64,000 nucleotides of DNA from Xiphydria camelus (Eukaryota; Arthropoda; Insecta; Hymenoptera; Xiphydriidae), in assembly GCA_963678675.1 (NCBI GenBank), contig OY783192.1:9002520-9066519 (forward strand). Reading direction: 5' to 3'. Both the position numbers and the translations under genes were made by a program. Below are positions 21,166-32,614 of the stretch, piece by piece. The notes beneath the pieces are model-generated. The model did not search any database. It was not told where the DNA came from and saw nothing but the letters and a program-made list of their open reading frames with translations. The first letter of the stretch is position 1; each line of letters starts with the position of its first letter.

Positions 21166-22759
21166 ATGTCAGATTCTGAAGACAATCCTTCCAAAAATAC
21201 TCGATCTAAAAAGAATATTACAGAAAAAACAAATGTACAATTTCTAAATATTACAAGTAAACCTAAAGTAACCCACACTCCTCCTCGAATTCTCAGCGAT
21301 TCCAGCGGGAGCATTATTAGCATATCAGAAGGACAAAGTCCAAAGAGTACAGCCACTCTCCCCCAAGAACACGAAAATTTAACAGAACAAACTGAAGTAG
21401 TTGCACGTACATTAAATTTTAACACTCTCCAGTAATAGACGTAAATCGCCCAAGTAGTAGTAGATCAAATAATTCGAATCAAACTACAATAATGGCGAAT
21501 AATCAGAAAATTTCCCTTAAAACTGCTATAGAAATTGTACCTCGTTTTAATGGCCAAAATATACCTTTAGGCGATTTTCTCGAAGCATGCGAAGAAGCAA
21601 AAAATATGTTACCACGAGAATCAGAATCTAACTTAGTTAAATTAATTCTTACAAAATTAATTGGTGAAGCGAAACGCTGTAGTGTTGGACAAACGTTAAA
21701 TACAATAGAATAGTTAACAGCATTTTTAGAAGAAATTTACGCCCCAAAAAAAATCGTACATCAATATTACGGAGAATTAAGCGACATTTGCAAATACAAA
21801 AATGAGAATATTATAACTTATCTAAATAGAGCCAGAGAATTAGCTAAAAGAATTACTGACGGTCATAGAATATAAAATCGTAAAATCGATGAAAATTTCG
21901 GAGCTGAAGTAAATAAAGATTTATTAAAATATTTTATTCGCGGTTTAAATCCAGACATAAGGTGTAATATGGGAAATGTAGAAGACCTTAAAAGCGCCCG
22001 AATTAAAGCAGTAGAACTTGAACGAACTTTAACACGCGTAGAGCAAATGCGAGGTAAAGGACCACAAAATTCAAATGATCAAAATAACCAAAGCATTAAA
22101 TGTCAAATATGCAATGTAGCAGGTCATTCAGCAGATCACTGTCAATTATATACGAAAGAAAATTTAGGAAAAACCGAAACTACTATCAAATGTCAAATTT
22201 GCAACAAAAGAAATCACACCGCGGATGTTTGTAGATCGTGATCACAGAAAATAAATATCGTTCAAACTGAAATATTCAAACTTGTCAAATATGTAATCAA
22301 AAAGGTCATACAGCAAACAACTGTCGATTGCTATCCCAAAATATCAATACGCAAATGTTCTATCAAATATGTAAAAGAAATAATCATACTACAGATAACT
22401 GTCGTCAACGCTTAAAAAATTTCTCAAATGTAGATATATGTCAATATTGCGGAAAAACAGGCCATAAAGCAACCGTTTGCAGAAATATAATAAATAACCA
22501 AAATTCAAATCGAAATTTTAATAACGGGAATAGACCTCAAATAAAATGTGATTATTGCGGAAAATTTAATCACACCATAGAAAAATGTTTCCAAAGACAA
22601 AAAGATAATTCACAACATGTACAAGATGTCCAAAAATCGGGAAACCCCAACAGTTCCCCCTCACAGGGCGCGGCATGGGGAACAAAATCAAATATTCAAA
22701 CGCGTCCAATACATTCAGTCCAACAAAATCAAGACCCAATGTCCGTTCATCAACAATAA
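21166..22759 (+). pseudogene. gag: gag (capsid and nucleocapsid), broken
   Basis: The ATG at 21166 opens a frame to 21435. After a frameshift the frame containing 21492 continues the polyprotein through the capsid-like region (IVPRFNGQNIPLGDFLEACE). In-frame stops TAG at 21711-21713 and TAA at 21873-21875 break it, and the frame closes with TGA at 22239-22241. A further shift leads to the frame ending at 22759. The nucleocapsid has CCHC-type units at about 22099, 22192, 22283, 22358, 22439 and 22550. The fourth has lost its first Cys (FYQIC). Six knuckles is more than the one or two usual for Ty3 gag. Confidence 0.88.
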
Positions 22760-22811
22760 ATCTCAGTCAAGGAAGTCGCGTTCCAACAGTTCGCGTGGCC
22801 CCTGCTAATCT

Positions 22812-23467
22812 ATGTACCCGGTAATCCTAATGCTTGATACAGGAGCCGGCCTAAATCTTTTAAAGCAAAGAGTTAATAGTGCCTCAAATTTAGTAGATCA
22901 TAGTGAAATCATCCAGTTAAGCGGGATTACAGCCCACAAGAGGTGACGACCTTAGGCCGAATTTCGATAAATGTTTTAGGTTGCAATACCTTTTTTCATT
23001 TAGTACCGGATGATTTTCCGATCGAACAAGACGGTATACTAGGCTCAGATTTCTTTATAGATAACGATGCTAAGATTAATTATGCAGGGAATTGTTTGGA
23101 AATTAAAGGATATAATATCCCTTTCGAGACTGCAGAAACTGTTGTTGTACCGGCAAGGGCAATTTCAACAATTTATATTCGATTAAAACCTACGAATTTA
23201 AAAGAAGGATACATACCGCGATTAAAAGTAAGCGAAGGAATATATCTCGGTGAAACGTTGGTATCAAACAATAACGGTAAAACTTATTTAAAAATATTTA
23301 ATACTACTGAAGAAGAAATCGAAATACTAATCCCGACGTTAGAATTACACGCGTTCGAGGAAAAATTAAATAATGAAATCAAAAGTAATAATATTAAATC
23401 AAATGAATCAAATTATAATACCCCTATTCTGAGGCAAATCAACGGACAGATCGCAGTATCGCGTTAG
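22812..23467 (+). pseudogene. pol: Retropepsin-type protease region, broken
   Basis: The catalytic LMLDTGAG motif is encoded at 22830-22853 (Asp-Thr-Gly at 22836-22844) in one frame. A frameshift near 22940 moves the reading to the frame that begins at 22943. There the second protease signature appears as DGILGSDFF, followed by a linker rich in Asn, Glu and Ile. The enzyme would cleave Gag-Pol in the particle. The frameshift separates the active site from the flap-proximal half. Confidence 0.85.
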
Positions 23468-23634
23468 AAGACCTTAAAAGAATAGAAGAAATAAATAATG
23501 AAAAAAATACCTATTCTCTCTCTCTCTCTCTAGGGCAAATAAACGGACAGATCACAGTATCGCGTTAAAAGACCTTAATAGAATAGAAGAAGTAAATAAA
23601 ATAACAGAAAATGTTATTAATAATTCAAAAGATA
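23433..23634. repeat. 101-bp tandem duplication with CT run, between PR and RT
   Basis: GGCAAATCAACGGACAGATC at 23433 recurs as GGCAAATAAACGGACAGATC at 23534. A CT run (23515-23531) lies just before the second copy. The duplication adds sequence to pol and contributes to its broken frame. Confidence 0.85.
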
Positions 23635-23831
23635 CTCAGCAAATAAATCATAATAAAAAAACGGAAAGAATAAAAGAAATAAAAGAATTATTACGATTAG
23701 ATCATTTAAACGAAGAAGAAAGAAAAGAAATTGAATATTTAATCGAAATAAAAAAGTGAGGATAGATTTCATTTACAAGATGATTAGGATTTAGAAGCAA
23801 CAGACGTACTAAAACATGAAATTCCAACGTT

Positions 23832-24694
23832 TTAGATGAGCTACCAATTAATAAACGTCAATATAGATTTCCTCCAGTTCACAAACAAGAAATCGATAAA
23901 CAAGTCAAAGAATTATTAGAAGGTGGAATAGTAAAACCTTCTCAATCACCTTATAATACACCGGTTTGGATAGTTCCTAAAAAGAAAAAAGTCGATTCAG
24001 ATGAACCGCGTTATCGACTAGTATTAGATTTCAGATCCCTAAACGAAAAAATAATAGGAGATTCTTATCCACTGCCTAATATCGTGGATATATTAGATCA
24101 GTTAGGCAGAGCAAAGTATTTTTCGGTGTTCGATTTAGCTTCAGGCTTCCACCAAATAAAAATGAGCGAAAGGATCGCCATAAAACAGCATTTTCCACAC
24201 CATATGGCCATTATGAATTTAATCGCATGCCTTTTGGACTAAAAAATGCTCCGGCAACATTTCAAAGACTAATGGATCGCGTACTAACAGGTTTACAAGG
24301 AATTGAATTATTCGTATACCTTGACGATATTGTAATTTATGCTAATTCCTTAGAGGAACATCGGGAAAAATTCATTAAACTCATAGAACGACTACGAACA
24401 GCAAAATTAAGTTTACAACCAGATAAATGCGAATTTTTACGAAAAGAAGTTGCATATCTTGGCCACATAATAAGTGAAGACGGAGTAAAACCAGATCCAA
24501 AGAAAATAGAAGCAGTAAAAAATTTTCCGATTCCTAAAACCCAAAAAAATATTAGACAATTTTTAGGATTAGCCGGTTATTACAGAAGATTTATTGAAAA
24601 TTTTTCTAAAATTGCCAAATCTTTATCAAATCTATTAAAAAAAGAAGGTAACTTCGAATGGACAAACAAACAACAAATGGCATTTGAGATTTAA
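23832..24694 (+). pseudogene. pol: Reverse transcriptase
   Basis: RT blocks are clear: RFPPVHKQEIDKQ at the start, RLVLDFRSLNEKI, FSVFDLASGFHQI, then after a one-base frameshift near 24170 GHYEFNRMPFGLKNAPATFQ, the catalytic YLDD box (24317-24328) and the FLGLAGYYRRFIENFSKIAK thumb/connection. A TAA at 24692-24694 interrupts the connection to RNase H. The domain copies genomic RNA into DNA in the cytoplasmic particle. Confidence 0.93.
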
Positions 24695-24728
24695 AAAAAT
24701 AAATTATGTGAAGCACCAGTATTACAAA

Positions 24729-25195
24729 ATATCCTGATTTTACGAAACCTTTTATAGTTACAACGGATGCTTCAGGGTACGCAATAGGCGGAATTTTATC
24801 GCAAGGTCCGACAGGAAAAGATCGACCTATCGCATATACTTCAAGGGTACTAACAGATTGTGAGAAAAGATATGATACCTACGAGAAAGAAGCTCTTGCA
24901 ATAATCTATAGCGTCACTCATTTTCGACCATATTTATACGGACGAAAATTCACATTAGTCACGGATCATAAACCATTAGTTTGGTTTCAAAAATCTAAGG
25001 ACCCTTGTTCTCGTGTTTCAAATTGGAGAGTTAAATTTGCTGAATATGAATTTGATGTAGTACATAAAGCAGGAAAAACAAACGTTAACGCAGATGCTTT
25101 ATCCAGAAATCCAATTTTAACTGTAAATCAGGAAAAATTATTTAATGAAGAAAATTTAGAAAGAATAAATAGAGATAGTATACCCTTTACACACA
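24729..25195 (+). pseudogene. pol: RNase H domain
   Basis: Beginning after a further frameshift, this segment encodes TTDASGYAIGGILSQ (first catalytic Asp), YEKEALAII (Glu), LVTDHKPLVW (Asp) and NADALSR. It is the Ty3-type RNase H that degrades the RNA strand. The frame is lost again at the CA dinucleotide run near 25190, where slippage probably caused the shift into the integrase frame. Confidence 0.9.
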
Positions 25196-25202
25196 CACAG
25201 AA

Positions 25203-27137
25203 GAAGAATTATTAGAATCTCCATCGGAAACATTTGTAGTAGAAGCTCAAATCCATACCAATCCTACTGATTCTAAACATGTCAATATAGTCCAAAAAGA
25301 TTTAAATCCTCGAAGAAGCAAAAGAATTCAAAATCAAGTTAAAGCGAAAAAATCAAATATTACTGAATCATCTAATATACAAACAGATTCCATTACCATA
25401 AAACCCAGAAGGAGTCAAAGAATAAAAGAAATTATTCCAAAATATGAACCCGACATTATACAAAAAATGACTGACGACGACTTAGACCTTATACAACCCA
25501 TAGACGAGGACGGTAATATAATTTGTGATAACGAATCAATCACATCGGAAGATAGCTTAGACTCATTAATTTCAAATTATGAAGATACTATTGAAAATAA
25601 AAATGATGATACAAAAGAATTACATCAAGTTGAAAATGAAAATCAATTAAATTCAAATTTTACAGAAAGCAAAGATCAAATTTGGATGAGAAAAGATAAT
25701 TATGCATATTTTATAACAAGCAACGGTGATCCTCGAGACGAAGGCTCAAGATCACTCGTAGAAAAAAATCAGTTACCTAAATTTAAAAATCTTCAAGTCG
25801 GATCTGCTAATGCAATACAAAAAGGACATTGTTTTCACATTGCATTACCAATAGAAGGAACCGAAAAACAATCATTAACAACTACTTTTGGTAATATTAC
25901 TAATGTAATTCAAAGTTTACGTGAAAAAGCTGACCAATTAAAACTACGGTCACTAAGTATTGCAAAAACAAAAGAAATCCTTAAAATTCCATGGATAGAT
26001 ATTAAAACACAATTCAAAATTGCTTTTCAAGGATCACAAACACAAATAATAATTTGCCATGGAATAATTAAATATCCACCTATTAAAGACAGAAAAAGTA
26101 TTATAGAAGAAGGCCATGCCTCAGCAATAGGAGGTCACAAAGGTGTTACAAAAACATGTAAAAGAATTAGACAAAAATACTATTGGGAAAATCTTAAAGT
26201 AGATATTCAAAAATTCATTCAACAATGTTTAAGTTGCCAATTAAAAAAATTGAAAAGAGTTAAAACAAAAAACCCCATGATTATTTCGGATACGCCAGGT
26301 CGAGCTTTTGATAAAATCTCAATGGATATAGTTGGCCCTATGCCAAAATCAAAAAATAATAACGAGTACATTTTAACAATTCAAGATAATTTAATAAAAT
26401 ATTGTATTGCCATACCATTACCTAACGCGACAGCATCCATAATAGCAGATGCTTTTGTAAAACGATTTATATGTATATTTGGTGCTCCAAAAGCAGTTCT
26501 AACCGATCAAGGTGCAAATTTCTTGAGTGGATCGTTAAAAAGATTAGCAAAACGATTTCGAATTAAACAATTTAAAACTACTGCATTTCATCCACAATCA
26601 AATGGATCACTTGAAAGATCGCACCACGTCCTAGTAGAATATCTTAAACATTTCGTCAATAAAGACGCAGAATGGGATGATTGGTTGGAACTCGCGACTT
26701 TCGCTTACAACACAAGCATACATGAAGGTACTGATCATACACCGTTTGAATTAGTTTTTGGACAATTAGCAAGATTACTATCTAATGATCCTATTTGCGA
26801 CAATGAACAAGTGGAAACATACGATGAATATCTAATTGATCTAGTAACAAGATTACATGATATTCAAGAAGTAGCTAAAGAAAAACTTATAAGTTCAAAA
26901 TTCAAATCAAAAAAATATTACGATAGAAAAATCAACCCGCAAACATTCAAAGTAGGCGATTATGTATTCTTATTAAAAGGAATTAAAACAGGAAAATTTG
27001 GTGATCAATATACAGGACCACACGAAGTCTTAGAAATTATAAATAAATCAAATGTAAAAATTAGAATTAAGAAAAATACAAAAATAGTCCATATAGATAG
27101 ATTAAGAATATCACACATAACCCCAGAAAACAATTAG
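25203..27137 (+). CDS. pol: Integrase-containing 3' part of pol (open, about 644 codons)
   Basis: The frame is open from about 25203; the first ATG is at 25467. The N-terminal part has two basic RRSxRI patches. Counting from Met-25467, a zinc-binding HHCC module surrounds residue 216 (His) to CLSCQLKK. The catalytic triad is Asp290 (MDIVGPM), Asp347 (LTDQGAN) and Glu383 (GSLERSH), a DD35E spacing. The C-terminus has a VGDYVFLLKG...GPHEVLEI GPY-type module; there is no chromodomain. It is the best preserved part of the element, but it depends on the broken upstream frames. Confidence 0.93.
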   Translation, partial: EELLESPSETFVVEAQIHTNPTDSKHVNIVQKDLNPRRSKRIQNQVKAKKSNITESSNIQTDSITIKPRRSQRIKEIIPKYEPDIIQKMTDDDLDLIQPIDEDGNIICDNESITSEDSLDSLISNYEDTIENKNDDTKELHQVENENQLNSNFTESKDQIWMRKDNYAYFITSNGDPRDEGSRSLVEKNQLPKFKNLQVGSANAIQKGHCFHIALPIEGTEKQSLTTTFGNITNVIQSLREKADQLKLRSLSIAKTKEILKIPWIDIKTQFKIAFQGSQTQIIICHGIIKYPPIKDRKSIIEEGHASAIGGHKGVTKTCKRIRQKYYWENLKVDIQKFIQQCLSCQLKKLKRVKTKNPMIISDTPGRAFDKISMDIVGPMPKSKNNNEYILTIQDNLIKYCIAIPLPNATASIIADAFVKRFICIFGAPKAVLTDQGANFLSGSLKRLAKRFRIKQFKTTAFHPQSNGSLERSHHVLVEYLKHFVNKDAEWDDWLELATFAYNTSIHEGTDHTPFELVFGQLARLLSNDPICDNEQVETYDEYLIDLVTRLHDIQEVAKEKLISSKFKSKKYYDRKINPQTFKVGDYVFLLKGIKTGKFGDQYTGPHEVLEIINKSNVKIRIKKNTKIVHIDRLRISHITPENN

Positions 27138-27740
27138 AATATTCTATAATTGCATAAGAACTTAGAAAAATCAGAATAAAGATAGATTACAAAACTTAAA
27201 AGATCACATTATGTTCCCCACAGAAAAATCAGCAATTATTAATAACATTGTAAGAAGCATGACCGGTAGAGATATTATAGAAAAATATATATCAATACAT
27301 AACTTTTTTTTTAGACGCAAATACAATTCATAAAATAGCTGAAAATACGTGGAATAAAAAATGTGGTCTAATTTCTTAACATTCGATACACACACACACA
27401 GCCAGAGTGCAGGATTCTTACGAATTATATTTATATGTAAAATAATAAAATTAGTGACGGATAATATCGTACCATGGATATGCGTTACACACGATATCAT
27501 ATTATACTTCAAATAGAAAGTAATACGTACGCTATGTAATTAACAAACATCAACGAACCGATCCTAAATAAATCCTTCCAAAGTCAGAATCCAAATTCCA
27601 AATCAAAAGCAGCAGACTTCCAAAATCCGAATTCAAATTCCAAACCCCGTCCAGGTATAAAACCTCACGAAGTGCGCAAAGAAGCCAGTCACAAAATCGA
27701 AACGCTTCTGAAGAGATCAATCAGACAGCAAGGAATCGAA
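27138..27740 (+). other. Spacer between integrase and extra ORF
   Basis: AT-rich. From about 27540 a frame without ATG, rich in Asn, Ser and Pro, is open into the ORF that follows. It could be a leader or spliced segment. No env-type signal peptide or fusion motif was seen. Confidence 0.4.
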
Positions 27741-28237
27741 ATGGAATTACCATACGAACCAACGTCCAGAGAAGTACACCAGCATATCATACAACAATAT
27801 CTGGAATGGACATGGAACTTCGAAGAGAACGTCTTCCACCTCCGAGAATTCCTCACTCAGGAATACCCGGATGACGAAGCTTGGGACGAACCTGAGTTCG
27901 TCATGGAGGGATTCCAGGAGGTAATATGGGGTGAATACAATGAAGCCCTCGAAGAATACGAGTACCAGCAAGCCCAGAGAGAAGAGGAACATGTGAATGG
28001 AGGAACCACATCGAGCCACCTCCACCAGATCGCTCCTACCTTGAGCGCTTGGACATTTCCATCTACACTCCAGAGGAATGGCAGCGGCTGGACTGGCCTC
28101 GGCAGCTGGCGGATAGGACTTACGAGGATTGAGTCCGGGAGCCCATCTACTGGCAGCGCCTTCCAGAAGACTGGGACAGCGCGAATGAAGAGGAAGATTG
28201 GGAGTTCCCAGACAGCGACGAATTGGTTTGGAACTGA
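27741..28237 (+). pseudogene. Extra ORF (ORF3) of the retrotransposon, unknown function, broken
   Basis: The first in-frame ATG is at 27741. The product is strongly acidic and rich in Glu and aromatic residues, for example YLEWTWNFEENVFHLREFL. A frameshift near 28000-28013 moves the natural reading to a second frame (DRSYLERLDISIYTPEEWQR), which has an in-frame TGA at 28130-28132 and ends at 28237. The original frame stays open by chance to 28319. No transmembrane segment, signal peptide or furin-like site is visible, so it does not look like an envelope gene. I do not recognise its family. Confidence 0.6.
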
Positions 28238-28669
28238 ACGTGTGAAGAAGAAGACCTGTAATTCTATTTATCCTATCTACAATTTTTCTTTCCTATTTTT
28301 TTTTCCTTTCTACAAGTAAATTCCTTCCACACATTATTTCCCTTAATAACTCGTTTTACTTACTTTTCTTTGTTAATTACGCTAATCCATTATATATTTA
28401 ATTACTGATTTAATGATTAATTATTGATTTTACAAACCATTTATAATCACAACTTAATTTTATTTTCAATATAATAATCATTTATTTTTGCAATCATCTA
28501 TAATTTAGTAATCCGTTAATCATTAAATTTAATAACTCATAGATATATACAATTTTGGTTAACTTCTTTAAATATTCGAGATACAGTTTTAAGAAAAAAA
28601 ATCCATGAACACGGCTTAAAATCACCTAACGGCTTAGGCTCACCTAACGTTCAGATTTAAGGGGGGAGG
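28238..28669 (+). other. 3' untranslated region and polypurine tract
   Basis: Very AT-rich. It ends in a purine tract, AAGGGGGGAGG (28659-28669), directly before the 3' LTR, which would prime plus-strand DNA synthesis. Confidence 0.8.
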
Positions 28670-29460
28670 TGTTACGTCTTGAAAATCCCTACGCGCAGCC
28701 GTATTCATAGAATTAATAGAGGTACGTGCGAGCGAGCGATAAATAAGTTCTCATGGAGAGATAGAGGATAAGAAATCATGTAACAGCCCGGACAGATCAA
28801 ATCCCAAACAGGAACAAACACTCTCCTACGCAGCGACGAATGAAACGGAAAGCGAAACACTTCAAGGAGCCTTCAACAGATCATAACTTCATCACACTCT
28901 ATGGGACGCAATAACGACGTGTCATCGATGCGAGAGGCCGGAAGTTCCGCGAAGACCTCAGCGATGCACGTGCCATCAAAAACTAGATCAAGGCATCTTC
29001 TTCCCCCCCTTTGCAAAACGTCAAGCTGGACCCCACCTAGGACGAAGAATGAAGCTTGACCATTGGTCGCCCCCACCGGAACAGGGATAGGAACCACCCC
29101 CGCGAAAATGAAATAAAAGGAGACTCTCTAATCAGAGAGTGCAGAATATTAGCACAGCTTCCAGTATCAATTAGATTAGTGCAAGTTTTTAGTGCAGAAT
29201 CTTAGCGCAGAATTTAAGCAGAATTTAAGCAGAATCTTAGTGCAGAAATTTAGTTGAGTTTCCAGTGCGAATTTCATTGTAATCAGATCAGTGTTTGTGG
29301 CTTTGTATCAAGTTCATTAGTTGCTTAAAAATAAAATCCGTTAACCAATCGGTGTTGTGATTCGTGTCGCCCAGTCCTTTGCAAGTAATCAAAAAAGGAA
29401 AGCACTAAGGAGAGAGTAGAGAGAGAGATCCAGTCCTCCTAGCAAGGACCACACGGCAAC

Positions 29461-29558
<98 letters not shown>

Positions 29559-29689
29559 GAAAGTCAAAGAAAGGTTAGTAGCAACAGAATATTCTTTTGC
29601 GATATAAAATGTGTTGATTGTATCGATGATCCCTATTGTTTTCCCCGAATTGATAGTTAGTAGTAAATCTAGTTGTTCATGACGTGACA
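28670..29689 (+). repeat. 3' LTR (1020 bp)
   Basis: Co-linear with the 5' LTR from TGTTACGTC to GTGACA. Most of the extra length comes from a GA run of about 93 bp (29464-29556) where the 5' LTR has about 29 bp. Scattered point changes (for example TACGCAGCC versus TACGCGCAGCC) indicate divergence since insertion. Confidence 0.93.
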
Positions 29690-29694
29690 ATGCG
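29690..29694. repeat. Target-site duplication ATGCG, right
   Basis: Second copy of the 5-bp duplication created on insertion of the retrotransposon. Confidence 0.92.
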
Positions 29695-29869
29695 CTTCAT
29701 TCTCATTTAGAATGCTCTTTTGGCGATCGACGATTTCGTGTCTCTGTCCACTACATTTAAAAATTGCGCTTCTCCATATAGCACCAACGTTATCCAGTCT
29801 TCTGACTTTTCGTTCGCTTCGTAACAAAGAGTCAACCCCCGTGCTTCGGTAACTTTGTGTACAGCTCAT
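29695..29869 (-). pseudogene. Short minus-strand coding-like segment cut by two insertions
   Basis: From the ATG at 29869 leftward, a frame with balanced composition (LRSERKVRRLDNVGAIWR, KCSGQRHEIVDRQKSILNEN) reaches the LTR boundary at 29694. If the LTR element (one ATGCG copy) and the TTAA foldback are removed, the frame crosses the junction and stops about ten codons later, near 19235. The protein family is not recognised. It may be an exon or an old transposon gene, and could also be chance. Confidence 0.3.
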
Positions 29870-30322
29870 GCGTTATGGAAATTTCAATTTTGACGCAATG
29901 TTATAAAAATGGCGATAAATATTAAAAGAAAATTCAATACTAGATCAGGCGACACAAAACTTATAGGGGGAACCCCCCTAGTGACAGACGCTTAAGGTTA
30001 TTATAGATAAATAATAGAACAATTGGTTTTTCAGTGGTTAATATTTTTTATATAGAAGTATACACAATTAATGCATCCCATCTAGTCTTCTTCCGTATCC
30101 TTCAAGCACACAACGCACAAAGTCAAACTGGCTACTTCTTTTTGTCGAAGTAATTGATGTAATGGCTCTCATGAATTCTCTCCACTATATTTCAACATAA
30201 TATATGCAAATAGAGAGAAATAATCAAAATAATAATTCACTTAGTACTAGGAGATAACCTGCCGTCCGATCCTCAGGGTCCTCTATGAGGTTGTTTCGTA
30301 GTAAATTTTCTATCAAACTAGT
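29870..30322. other. Non-coding stretch, nothing recognised
   Basis: AT-rich with no coding frame or inverted repeat. Confidence 0.4.
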
Positions 30323-30716
30323 ACTTCAAATGAAGAGCTCGGGGCAATAAGGGACCTAAGCCTCATTTGAAGAAAAGGAGTAAATGAGGTTTAAAGTTTT
30401 GCACGAAATCCTGAAATCATATTTTAAATTTGTATAATGTTTAACTTGTTATATTCGCAATAGATTGTTAAATATCCTTTACCAAACAAAACCATGTTGA
30501 TTTTGTTATGGTTTATGACGTTCTTGCTTGAAAATTAGCCACTATTTTGCAAGTCGGCAAGAAGGTCGTTATAGTCTGGTGGCGACATCTGTTGCGTAAT
30601 AGCCGTACAACTTCGGTGGTGGCTTAAGACCTTCTTTACAAATGCCATTTGACTAAAATAGTGAATTTTCAAAAATTGTGGCTTAGGTCCCTTATTGCCC
30701 CGAGCACTTCAAATGA
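30323..30716. mobile_element. Short TIR element with 11-bp direct flank repeat
   Basis: ACTTCAAATGA stands at 30323-30333 and 30706-30716. Between them TIRs GCTCGGGGCAATAAGGGACC (30337) and its mirror (ending 30705) extend for 26 bp. The 9-11-bp flank duplication would fit a Mutator-like element, but three extra bases (AGA) separate the left flank from the TIR, so the class is uncertain. No coding content. Confidence 0.7.
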
Positions 30717-31599
30717 TATAAATATGAAAAACGAAACAAGATTTATTGTTTTGTTAATAGAGAACAATAAAACAGCATTTACTTGCGAATCTATCGAAAT
30801 TACAATGCAGTTCGTTAAGCGCGTACAGGACAAGAGATAAAGAAAAGGTTCTCCTTTACGAACATAACGACGCTAGCAACTGACACTCCGTACCTAGAAC
30901 TGTTTAATTATGAGATATCAACCTGCATATGTACTTTCTAGAGAGAGAGAGAGTGTCCGGTACTAAATGTCGTCCAGCGCTAGGGGAACGGCCCTACCGA
31001 AAAAAGATTATTGCATTTTTCTCAAAGGATCAGAGAATTGATTTCAATTAATTATGCATTACTGCACATATCAAATATATGTGTAAATTCATCTCTTAAT
31101 ACGTAAATATATAAATATCCATGCTTGTGCGAGTGTACCTACTTCTGTTTTTATCCGGCTGTTAGGATTTCCCACATAATACGTTTTTGCGCCTAAGACA
31201 ATTTTTTTATACGTCCCCTTGGAAATCGTGTTAAGCGAATTTTACTGTATACCGTAAAACGGGGTTACCTCGATAGGTTTTGAGTATTATTTATCACTAT
31301 TATTACGATGAACAAGGTTTTTGATCAAATATTCGTTATCGGCATTACCGACAACGAACACGGGGAGATATGTCCCCTGACTCGAAGAATCCAGAGTTAT
31401 AGATTTACAGTGTGTCATTTTATATTAAAAATAAAAGTCAAATATTATATATGTCAAGTACAGGGATTACTTTGGCACCCTGTTAAAAACAATTCATTAA
31501 AGAAATTTCACTATTTAGTCTTCTTTAGCGCCAATTCTTATGCAATGTAACAAAATTCAGTCAATATTCGAGGTATCGATTAAAATTTGATATTTTGGA
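30717..31599. other. Non-coding stretch with one solitary TIR-like motif
   Basis: No gene. A short GA run lies at about 30942. GTAAAACGGGGTTACCTCG (about 31255) resembles the ends of the GRGTAAAG-type elements at 36.7 and 38.1 kb but has no partner here. Confidence 0.35.
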
Positions 31600-31977
31600 G
31601 TGCAGAGTAAACAAAGGGATCCGCAGTTTTATGTTGATTGCTGTAGTGGTTTTTCGAGATTGAAGCTGAGGAAGTACAAGTTTCCGCGCGTATGACACAT
31701 GCTATCAAATCGATACCTTTTACTTTGAAAACCTCGTAAGTGCAATTTTTGACAAAAATGCCATTAAGCTTACTGTGTTCAGATTTTAAACCTTGACGCA
31801 GTAAGCTATAAATGGCATTTTTGTCAAAAATTGCACTTACGAGGTTTTCAAAGTAAGGTATCGAAAAATCCTCCATAGATATCGTTTACGCAAAAAATTG
31901 CGCATATGCAGTTTCAATTTCGAAAAAGTACTACAGCAATCAACATAAAACTATGGGTCTTTTTGTATACTTTACTC
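31600..31977. repeat. Foldback, interrupted arms
   Basis: Positions pair around a sum of about 63577. The innermost 45 bp (TTGAAAACCTCGTAAGTGCA...) and an outer block (TTTTATGTTGATTGCTGTAG) match well, with a diverged middle. The loop carries a second stem, GCTTACTG...CAGTAAGC. Confidence 0.8.
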
Positions 31978-32614
31978 TCGAACACATACTGTATATGTAA
32001 TATGATATGGTAATTTATATGTATTTATTTTATATCTCTAAGGTTTTGATACGACTTATACTAAATTTCAATATAGTCAAAACATGTGATCATACCTACA
32101 TATATGTATGATTTAGTAGTGATTTCACTCGATCGTATTTCATGACGTAATTTTTACTTCGCTGTAGTATCAATGGGTAATATACTGATTAATGTAACGG
32201 CATAAAAACGGGAAGTGGACGTGTAACATACAAAGTCTTGAAATAGCTCCGGTTTACGTTACGCGCGAGCACTCCGACTGCACGGACGATATACTCCGAT
32301 TTTTGAGCGACGAAGGAAACTGCGGTACTGCGATATACCTATCCGGACGCCAGGCGGTAAAACCGATCGGCATGTCGGAGTTGATCTAAATACCTCGCGG
32401 ACACGATCACGCTTTGATCCTATGCTCGGCCTATCCCCCATCCGGCTCTCTTACCGCGTACACGTGCGTCGCCGTGTCTCGCTGAGCTGTTACTATAATG
32501 ATAGTTAGCGATATTTCAGATCGACGATCGATCGCGTAGATAACGCCGGTGCCATGGTATCGCCGCTACGCACGACCTCAGCTAACGGTTTCTCACGTAC
32601 ATTAGGTATAGTAC
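31978..32614. other. Stretch with CpG-rich segment, no gene recognised
   Basis: From about 32230 to 32610 the sequence is CpG-rich (GCGCGAGCACTCCGACTGC). Short frames there show no domain. Confidence 0.35.

Larger units (their letters stand above)
19981..29689 (+). mobile_element. Complete but decayed Ty3-type LTR retrotransposon (9.7 kb)
   Basis: Two LTRs (TGTTACGTC...GTGACA), a 5-bp ATGCG duplication, a primer-binding-site-like sequence, gag with CCHC knuckles, protease, reverse transcriptase, RNase H, integrase, an extra ORF and a polypurine tract (28658-28669) follow in standard order. Domain order PR-RT-RH-IN places it in the Ty3 group. Roughly 20 differences between LTRs seen by eye, plus several stops and frameshifts, show an old inactive copy. 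Its TA-rich coding sequence differs sharply from the GC-richer LTRs. It inserted 6 bp from the TTAA foldback. Confidence 0.95.

Noticed and set aside
27138..28319. Envelope gene of an errantivirus-like element
   Set aside because: The ORF at this position has no signal peptide, membrane segment or cleavage motif and is highly acidic.
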